Source of the DNA: Annona cherimola
Taxonomy: Eukaryota > Streptophyta > Magnoliopsida > Magnoliales > Annonaceae
Reading direction: 5' to 3'
Length of the DNA: 64,000 bases
Assembly: GCA_030490835.1 (NCBI GenBank)
Contig: CM059972.1
Location: 34,699,452-34,763,451, forward strand
In this document: positions 55,279 through 64,000 of the stretch, piece by piece
How the letters are laid out: the number at the start of each line of letters is the position of its first letter
Numbering within the stretch: position 1 is the first letter of the stretch
Notes under the pieces: generated by a model
The model's database searches: none
What the model was told of the DNA's origin: nothing
What the model saw: only the letters and a program-made list of their open reading frames with translations
Made by a program: the position numbers and the translations under genes

Positions 55279-56889
55279 TGTTAGTCCCGAGTTAATGGAA
55301 AAACCCAAGAGGGGAGGGGTGAATTGGGTATTTAAAATTTATAACTTAAACAGAAACTTAACCCCGGATTAATCCAGTCCCCTTAATGAAGAATCGAAAT
55401 GGAAAGCAATATAATGTAGAGAGCAGATAAATAAATCAAACACACAAGATTTTTATAGTGGTTCGGGCAACCTCCCTACTCCACTCTTCCAAGCTCACAC
55501 TCCTTGTGACTTGGGTTCCACTATTGTATTCTCTCAATACAATTAGAGCCACTGCTCTCTTCTAGATTCAAGCTCTAGGGGGCATATAACACACTGCTCA
55601 AGTAGGTGATGAGTCTCACTCCAATCACACACTACTTAGCATACACTTGATCCTAGTTCCTCAAACTAGATCAAGTTCAAACACAAATAAATGAAACAAC
55701 AAGGAAATCTACACTTTACAGATGTGTAGAAACAATTAGGCGCAGAGAAGAACTTGAAGAGTTGGCTTTGAAGATTCTGAAATGAAGCTCTTGCAGTTTG
55801 AAGTAGAGTTCTTCTTCTTTGAGTGGCTTGATCTCTTTTGAGCTCTTGAATGTAGTAGTTAAGCACACTTAATGATTCTCAGCTACTTCCCTCGTCCACC
55901 TTGAATGCTATTTATAATTTTGGAGGGAATCCGAACGTTAGGGGGTAGGTGGCGCGCATTTAATGCGCCAACGTTCAAATAAATTCCGACCGTTGTGACC
56001 CAAGTCGCATGTGGAGTCGACTTGGCCTGCGACTTGGCTTCCAAGTCGCACCTGGAGTCGACCTCGTGTGCGACTCCAGTTCTTCAGATTTCCAAGTCCG
56101 AGTCTGGGTCAACTTGGCCTTCAGTCTTCAACTCAAGTCGATCCTGGAGTCGAATTGGGTTGCGACTTGGCGTGGTCTTTTGCAAAAACACCTTGATGTT
56201 CTTGAACTGGCTTGAACTTTGTAAAAATGGTCTTCATGACTTTGGATATTGCTTCATTTGAAATAAGCTTGAAGATTAGCTTTGGACTTGATAGACTTGA
56301 TTTGACCTTTGAATATGAATCTTAGTTTTTGATCTTCAAGAAACTTCAGTTGCTATTTGAGAATGAACTTTGCATCTTATTTGGATTTGATAAAGTCCAA
56401 ATGGATCCTTGGAATAAGCTTGAAACTTCAATCTTCAAGTCTGAACTCCTCAAGTCGAAGTTGGAGTCGACCTCGTCTGCGACTTCGCCCAAGTCGCACC
56501 TGGAGTCGACTTCGCCTGCGACTTCGTCATGTTCGTTTCCACTTTTTCAACTCTGGATACTTGAAGTCGATGCTGGAGTCGACTTCGTCTGCGACTTGGT
56601 TTCCTAAGTCGCACCTGGAGTCGACTTGGCCTGCGACTTCACTTGCTTGTTTTCTATTTTCAATGCTATCCACCTTTTGCCATTTGAAGTCACTTGTAAA
56701 GTCGACTTAGGTATCGACTTCACCCCAAGTCGAAGTCCAAGTCGACTTGGTAATCGACTTGACTTCTTTGTTTTCCTTAAACACTTGGCAAACTCATTAG
56801 TACACTTTATATACTCAAATTAGTCTTTGTTTAATCATCAAAACTTATGCTTTGGTCAATTTGTTTTGTTTGGAACATTGTTTCCAACA
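55279..56889 (-). repeat. copia 5' LTR (1611 bp)
   Basis: Equal in length to 46300-47910 with about 14 substitutions seen by eye. It has the same 34-bp unit array (about 56002-56760) and TATA box. Followed by the acaac duplication at 56890-56894. Confidence 0.95.
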
Positions 56890-56894
56890 ACAAC

Positions 56895-58245
56895 CATCTT
56901 TACATTAACCATCAACCAAACATGATTTAGGTTAACGTATATGAATTAAAAACGCATAATACTCACCCAAATTAAACATGAACATAGGTAAACCTTGTTG
57001 AATCCTTTTTCCCTTCCTTTCTTCTTCCTTTTCCACCTTGCTTAGCCTGCTTGGGATGACCCTAGCTGCTGCCCCTTTGTGGAGAAAATTTTCTCTCCTT
57101 TTCTCTTCTCTCTCTCTCTCTCTCTCTCCCTCTCCTTTTTCTTGCTGGAACGTCCCCTTGCTCTTGTTTCCTCCTTGTTTCCTCCTTTCTTTCTGCCCAA
57201 GTAATCCCTTTTCTATTTTTTTATAACTTTTAAATGCCAAATATACCCATATGGACGTCCATGCAAAACCTTGTTGCCCAAGTTACCTTGCTGCCTAAGT
57301 TTTTTACCTAGTTGCCTCTCCATTTCATTCCTGACTATGCACGTGCTTAGGTAGCTGCATTATCTTGCCATTTTTGTAATTTTTGAAAAATCAAAATCCA
57401 AGCATATCCCCTTAAACGTCCCTTGAGCATGCCCACATATCTATGCCTCCTTAAGCTACACCATGGTTATTTAAAACCATGCATTTAAGCTCTTAATTTT
57501 CCATGAATTTTAGTATTTTTGTTACTTCATAAAATCCACTTGGAATTGCCTCCCTTTGACACCTCATATATGCCGTTAAATAATGCATTTAATCCACTTG
57601 CTTTCACATAAACGCTATCTTACTTTTGGATGCACAAAGTCAAAGCTACTCACCTTTTTCTGAGTAAGCATATTCCATGGTAATTAGCTTAATCCAATCC
57701 TTCTATAATATATATTTCATAATTTTATTCAATCATTTCAAGTTTTGTCTCAAATCGACTTTTCTACATCAAGTTATGATCCTTCTTCGAAAATAACCTT
57801 AGAGTGTGAAATTGAAAATAAATAATTATCATCTTAATCCATCACATTTGCCTTAATCCAATCTACACATAAAGTTGAGCCCAAAGTCATGAGCTTACCT
57901 TTCAAATTTCATCTCATTTCGCCTTATAGGCGTCAAGTTATGAATTTTCTATATTTTCCAACATAATTCCATAATTATCATTTTAATTTTCATAAATTAA
58001 ATCATGAAAATTAAAATAATTATTCATGTCACATTAACATCTTCTAATCCTCATTAAGCTCCTTTGATCATATTGACTCACATTGGGCTATGGCAATAAA
58101 TTTTAATCATCATTCTTAATCATAACTCTAATTGCAAAAATTCACCAATTCATGAAAATCATCCATAAATCAACCAAATCATACATAATTTATGTTTATA
58201 TGCCAAATGCACATATATGAGCCCTACTTGGGTCTGGGTATCACA
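56895..58245 (-). repeat. gypsy LTR fragment, - orientation, right of the copia insertion
   Basis: Continuation of 45414-46294. On the - strand the LTR start reads TGTGATACCCAGACCC at 58245. It contains the block ctagctgctgcccctttgtgg (about 57061) and conserved AT-rich parts also found at 59640-60320. Frames here (for example 56932-57240) are low-complexity and not called. Confidence 0.6.
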
Positions 58246-60524
58246 GTTATAATCAACCCTAGTATCACACTTAGCTCCCTTGAACCATTGAATCAATCCC
58301 TTTCATTCATTCCTCATTTAGTACCCTAATTAAGGGCATCATAATTCATCCTTTAAGGGTTATTATGGATCAAATTTATGACCCATACATGAAGGTAAGA
58401 AACTTAGAATCAAATGAATCAACTTGATTTCAACACTTGGATTGGTGAGACTTTGCTCCAACTTTGTTATCTAGGTTTCTTCCCTTTTCTTCTCCTCTTT
58501 TCCTCCTTTTTCTTCTTCTTCTTCTTCTTCTTTTCTTCTTTTCCTTCCTCCTTGGGACTCCCTTGCTGCTGGTCCTTTGAGAAATTTTTCTCTCTCTCTT
58601 ACTTTGTCCACTAGAGAACGTCCCTTGCTCCCTCCTTCTCTTTTATATTTCTGAATTTTTGATCCCACTTTTTCCACCTCATTTGTAGGGTAATTTAATG
58701 TATACTTATCCCTCAATGAGTTTTCAAAATTTTACCCAAGTAAATACCTATTTAACACATTTTGTAAATATAAAAAATCAGCTCAATTTAGGTAATCTTG
58801 TTGTCCCCTATTTGTAGTCTCATGTGGCATCGATTTTGGCATTTTATTCCATCCAAATCCATCCCAATTAAATGCCATCTATCCACTCTAGTTATGTAGG
58901 CCATTTAGATACTTATTTTGGCATTTTTAAAAATAAAAAAATCAGCTCAAATAGCCCATTAGACGTCCCGTGCATGCCACCTCTTTGATCCTCTTATGGC
59001 TGCATATCCTAGCCTTTATCCCATGCATTTAACACCTTGATATTTCATGGATTTTTTCATTTAAAATAAATCACAAATTATGCCCAAAAATTCCTTCTCA
59101 TGCTACCTCATTTGGGCCATTTAATCACCTCATTACATTTTTAACCTAAAATCCCTTGTATAAAAATTATTAAAAATCCTTTGGTGCAGCTGATCCTGAC
59201 ACCCTTGCAACCCTGTTCAGGTTGATGTTATTAGATTTTTAATTTGCAATGTACTGATCCTTTTAAGTTTAAAATTGAGTATTTCATTAATCAACACATA
59301 ATGAGTCTTCTCATAAATTTTCATACTAAAAATCATTTATTAACTATTTCTTCCATATTTTAGATTTCTGCCTCATTTCTACTAGGTTTTGCTCCCATAT
59401 TTGCATTTCTTTTCAATACATATGCAAAACCCTCAATCAATACTTAATTCCATCATTTTTTTAATCTTTATTTAGAAGTTTATTATGATTCAAAACCATG
59501 ATTCCAATATTAAGAAGAAAACTCAGAAATTGAAAAGCTTAACTCAACGGGTACTTACCCGATTTCGCCGATTCTTTGCCCCGAGCTTCCCAAGCTTCTC
59601 CTTTCCTTTTTCCTTCTTCTTTTCCTCCTCTTTTCTCCTCTTCCTTGCTGTGTTGGACGTGCCCTAGCTGCTGGACTTGGAGAAAATCTCTATTTTTCTC
59701 TTATTTTCCTCTCTTCTCTCTCTCTCTCTCTCCTTCTCTCTTCTTCTCTCTCTTTCTCTCTCTCCTTCTCCCCCCCTTGCTGGAACGTGCAACCCCCTTG
59801 CTCCTTTTTTTTTATAAACCACTTTTCTTGGTGCCCAAGTAACTCCATAGGCATTTTAGTAAATTCTATTTTCACTTTCCACAATTGTCATTCTTTACTT
59901 AGCTCTTAAGCAACTTGTTACTTGCTCTCCAAGAAAGCAACTCCCCATGATAATTAGTTTAATCCATTCCATTCATATCATAGATTTCATAATTTTATTC
60001 CATCGTTTCAAATTTCATCTCAAACCGACGTTTCTAACTCAAGTTATGACCACTTGAATTTATCTTTTGGATTTGGGATAAAAATAATTAATTATTACCA
60101 TAATCCCATCATGATTCCCTTAATCCAATCCATTCATAAGATTGGGCCCATCGTCTTGAGCTTACCTTTCAAATTTCATCAAAATCCGCCTTGTAGGCAT
60201 CAAGTTATGAATTTTCTATCATTTTTCATCTTAATTCCATAATTACACTTTAAACTTCATAAATTAAATCATGGTAATTAACATGATTATTCATGATACA
60301 TTGTCACCATTAAATCCTCATTAAGCCCCTCGGGTCGTACCGACTCACTTTGGGCTCCGGCGATTAAATTTTTAATCACCGTTTTTAATGGAAACCCTAA
60401 TTTCAAAATATCATTAAATCATAAAATCACTCATAAATCATTCAAAATTAATTTAAATCACATATAAATCAAATATATGTGTTCAATGCATACCATTGAG
60501 TCCTACATAAGTTGGGGTTTCACA
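58246..60524 (-). repeat. gypsy LTR sequence, - orientation, possibly two fragments
   Basis: On the - strand a start TGTGAAACCCCAACTTATG lies at 60524. Marker blocks are at 59665 (ctagctgctggacttgg) and 59188 (gatcctgacacccttgcaac). A further copy of the gctgctgg ... aacgtcccttgctcc block at 58565-58635 suggests an internal duplication or a second fragment. Microsatellites (cttctt)n at about 58508-58535 and (tctctc)n at 59715-59765. No gene. Confidence 0.55.
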
Positions 60525-61133
60525 CATATTCAATCCAATAAGTAGGGTAACCATTCAACCATATAATAATCATCCAATAATTATTATTTATAGGTTCATT
60601 ACCTTTAATGCATCATTTTTCACCTATTTTCTAAAATTCATACATCAGTACTCATTTTTAGCACACGTCATTGCCTTAGACTTCATTAATTAATTTCGAA
60701 ATTTGAAATTAACATCATACAATCTAAACAGAAATATAATCATAAAATTCATCATATTTTCATGCATTTTTGCACAAAATCAAGCTACATAAGTCATTTA
60801 TCATCCATACATATCTATCCATTCACATACTCTTATTTGGCAACACATTCATGATGCATTTCATAAAATTTTCTGAATTAGCAATTTAATCCATTTTTAA
60901 ACATGATAATTATCCTTAATTACCATTGCATTTAGGGTATTTTTATGGAATTTAAATCCACTAATCATAGGTTTCCAAAACAGCAACTTTGGAACCCATT
61001 TTCCACATGTTTAACGTGTCTTTTGACACATAACCCTAAGCAGCTTTATAAATCTGAATTTTCAGTAATTAACCCCACTTTTCTTAATCCAAATCTAGGG
61101 TATTAAAACATATTTAACATTCATAAATTAACA
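60525..61133 (-). repeat. gypsy LTR interior fragment, - orientation
   Basis: Matches 41640-42120 (marker cagcaacttttgg- and ccaaatctagggtatta-like strings). It ends exactly where a + oriented LTR start appears at 61134. No gene. Confidence 0.5.
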
Positions 61134-64000
61134 TGTGATACCCATACCCAAGTAAGGCTTATGTATATGCAATTGGCATGTAAATATACATCATGTATGA
61201 GTTAGTTGAATTATGAACGATGTTCATTGTAATATTGATGATTTATTGCAATTAGGGCAAATGATTATGAATAATAGATATAAACCGATATGGGTCAATG
61301 GGATTAAAGAGGCCTAATGAGAATTAGGAAATGTGAATATTGAGGATAATTACCTCATGTATTATGGTTTAACTAATGGAGATTATGATGTTAATTATGG
61401 ATTAAAGGAGGCAATTGCTAGAAAATCCATAACTCAACGTCGGGAAGGCGGATTAAGATGAAAATTGAAAGGTAAGCACATAATTTTGTGCTTAATCATA
61501 TGGAAAGGATGGATTATGAAAATAAGGATGAAATTTGGGTGAAATTTGATCATCACTATTCAAAAATTCAAATGATCATAACTTGAGCTAGAAAAGTCGG
61601 ATTGAGATGAAATTTGAAATGAACAGTTAAAATTATGAGATCCATGCAATGAGAGACTTGGATTAAGAAAATGATGATGGGATATAGGTTTCACGAAAAT
61701 GGGTGTATAATTATTGATTTTTGTGCACCAAAAAGTAAGTTTGTGTTTATGCTAAAGTAAGGTGGTTAACTATATGATTAATGGCATAAATGAGGTGGAA
61801 AAAGGAGGTAATGACAAGTGGATTTTATGGATTATTTAAAATGACATAATTCATGATTAAATCAAGTAATTAATGATATAATTAAGGAGCTAATGAGCTA
61901 GCTCAAGTGAGACAATGTAGGTGGCCCACATATGGAAGTGAAAGGGGGCAATTGCATGGGATTTTTGAATTTTTAAAAAATGAAAAATGTGCATTTTAAT
62001 GACCTAGTAAGCTAGGGTGAATAGTGGACGAGATTTGGATTGATTTTTGTGGCAATAAAATGCCAAAAGGTCCATGATAAGTGGACCCCACTAAGTGGAC
62101 AGCATTATGGAGCAAGAGAGAGGTCACGGTAAAGGTAGCTTTTTGGATTTTTTATTAATTTTTTTAATAGCTAATTTGACCCCTAAATGAGATCCTAACT
62201 AGGTTAATTAAATACCCATTAATTAAAGTGGAAATTAGGTGTGGAAAATGGCACAAAAGTTGTTGCAATTGATGTTGAAGTGCATGAGCATGAAATGGAT
62301 GGCTTAGAAAGGTGGACGTCCAAGGTAGAAATGTGATTTTTTATTATTTTTTTAAATATGCTAAGTGGACTCCTAAGTAGGCTATTAGATAGGGTGGTTA
62401 ATTAGCCATTAATTAAAGTGAAATTTTGTGGAAAAAAATGTGCAAAAGCTGCTTAAAGTGGATGTTCCAGCAGTAGACAGCAAAATGGTTTAATGATGTG
62501 GAGTTTAATGGAATTATTAGAAATAATTTGCTAATTTAAATGGACCATATTTTGCCATGCTAGCAATAGGGGATAAGCATGTCTTAATCACGCTTTAAAT
62601 AAAGTAAAAAGTGGGGCCCACGAGCTGAAAAATCCAGCTTTTGCCCCAAGTGCACGTCCATTTGATTAAGGGTGGAGGAGAGAGAAAATGCTAAGGAGCA
62701 CACCCATTTTCCAGCAGCCCTTCACGTCCCCATTTTCCAGCAGCTTGAGGGGGAGAAAAAGAGGAGGAAAAAGAGAAGGATAAATGAGAAGAAAGAAGAG
62801 GAACCAAGCTAGGAAAAATGGAGTCCCAGTTGATTCAATTTCAAGTAAGTATACCCCTTGATTTTGGGCTGAAAATCATAACTCAAATTTTCTTAAATCC
62901 TATGTGATGTTTTTGTTGTGTTTTTTAATCATGATTATATGATGATTCATGATTATATGAATTATATAAGTTGATTTATAACGTTTAATTTGGGAATTAA
63001 TCAACCCATATCATCTAATCTACACTTATGTGTAGTAAATCTTAACTAGGAAAGAAAAATATGGAAGAAATAGTAAATGAATTAATTTTGTCATGAAAAA
63101 TTGTGTGAAGACTCATGATGGGGTGATTAAGGAACTACCCAATGTTCAGCTTAAAAGGAAAATCATGCTGAAAATTAAAAATCCGAGAAAATCAACTTGA
63201 ACAGGGTTGAACGGGTGTCAGGATCAGCTGCACCAAATGATTTTTAATAATTTTTATACAAAGAATTTTGGGCTGAAACTTTTATAGGATATATAAGACA
63301 TATTGAGGATCATATAAAAAAAATAAAAATTAGGTTTTTATGGGTATAAATATACCCCATAATTTACGTGATAGGAATTTCAGATCAAAACTACTTGATT
63401 TGATTTAAATTAAAGATTTTGAGAATTAAGTGTGCCTGAATTCAGCATTATGGACAGCTTAAGGAATAAATCAAGATAAATGTTAAATTTCAGGTTTTGT
63501 GATGGAATTTAAATTTCAATGAGATATAAACAAGTATCATAAGTGATTTTGAGAATTTAACCTATTAGAGATGAGTTTTAGAAAGGATGGAACTTAGGGT
63601 TATGTATAAGACCCGATTTCCATGTTTTGATGTTGAAAATGATAAATGGATTATGTGAAGTGTTAAAATGCAAAAAATGCATAAAGATATGATTGGAACA
63701 CATGGATTAGGTTTCTATTTTAGTAAATATTGATAATCTCAAATTTTGAGATTATTATATGACGTCAAAGTTAGCAACTAAGTGCTTAAAATGAGCACCA
63801 ATGTGTGAAAAATGAAAACTATGTTAAAAATGGTAAATGAAGGTAATGAACCTCCAAATAATGATTTAATGAATGATTATTATATTTATATAAGATTACC
63901 CTACATAAGGGTATTAAAATAAATGAATGGATGATTGATATGTATAGGCTATGTGCTAAGTATGAGTACCCGACTTGAAGGACAAGTGGGTCAAGCTAAG
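61134..64000 (+). repeat. gypsy LTR, + orientation, running off the window
   Basis: Starts TGTGATACCCATACCCAAG, the same start as the - oriented LTR at 58245. It contains ggaccccactaagtggac, ccagcagc blocks (62700-62750) and the reversed marker gtgtcaggatcagctgcacc (about 63218). It is at least 2.87 kb and incomplete at the window end. No protein-like frame is seen on either strand. Confidence 0.6.

Larger units (their letters stand above)
46300..56889 (-). mobile_element. SIRE-like Ty1/copia retrotransposon with extra ORF (10.6 kb)
   Basis: Two 1611-bp LTRs, PBS, gag, pol in copia order (protease, integrase, RT, RNase H), an additional ORF after pol, and a polypurine tract, all on the - strand and bounded by acaac. 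By eye the LTRs differ at about 14 positions with no length change, so the insertion is young. Two lesions were noticed in pol: a premature TGA and a changed integrase catalytic residue. Gag and the extra ORF are uninterrupted. Assignment to the SIRE/Maximus lineage rests on gag wording and the extra ORF. Confidence 0.93.

Noticed and set aside
58414..59842. Phe/Ser-rich ORFs in the right-hand LTRs
   Set aside because: They are translations of CT and TTC microsatellites.

Overview
The window is plant nuclear DNA, most likely from an angiosperm. It is built almost entirely of LTR retrotransposons nested inside one another. Supporting signs are plant-type Ty3/gypsy and Ty1/copia polyproteins, primer-binding sites (PBS) matching plant tRNA-Asp, tRNA-iMet and apparently tRNA-Trp, a captured piece of the chloroplast Mg-chelatase gene CHLD, and very AT-rich spacers. 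I see no intact host gene, rRNA gene, tRNA gene or CRISPR array. The species cannot be named from the sequence.

Layout. Positions 1-3077 are the broken gag-pol of a Ty3/gypsy element (+ strand, Del/Tekay-like), cut by the end of a long LTR of another element on the - strand (3078-3438, resuming at 39359). Into that LTR a very large Tat/Ogre-like element inserted on the - strand (3439-39353, target duplication ccgat). Its LTRs are 3439-9586 (3') and 35563-39353 (5'). Its gag-pol runs leftward from about 35.4 kb to 13.9 kb. Between pol and the 3' LTR it carries an opposite-strand (+) gene for a plant-mobile-domain (PMD) protein with recognisable introns (9874-14008). Both LTRs carry a CHLD cDNA fragment in circularly permuted order.

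Two Athila-type insertions sit inside the Tat element. One is a complete 12.2-kb copy (22523-34732, + strand, target duplication gattg) in its gag region. The other is one LTR plus PBS plus six bases (4445-6409, target duplication gacat) in its 3' LTR. All three Athila LTRs carry a U-snRNA-type USE box exactly 34 bp before a TATA box.

To the right, 39354-46294 and 56895-64000 are fragments of long gypsy LTRs in both orientations, with one gag start, leader and PBS at 43554-44904. A young SIRE-like Ty1/copia element (46300-56889, - strand, target duplication acaac) is inserted there. It has two 1611-bp LTRs, an intact gag, a pol with one premature stop and an intact extra ORF. Its U3 holds nine 34-bp dyad-symmetric units.

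The nesting gives an order of events: gypsy LTRs first, then the Tat element, then the Athila insertions into it. The copia insertion is separate and also young, judged by its nearly identical LTRs. The most unusual signals are the permuted CHLD capture, which looks like a reverse-transcribed circular RNA, the intron-bearing antisense PMD gene, the snRNA-type promoters of Athila, and the 34-bp array in the copia U3. All identifications are by eye from translated motifs; no database search was run.
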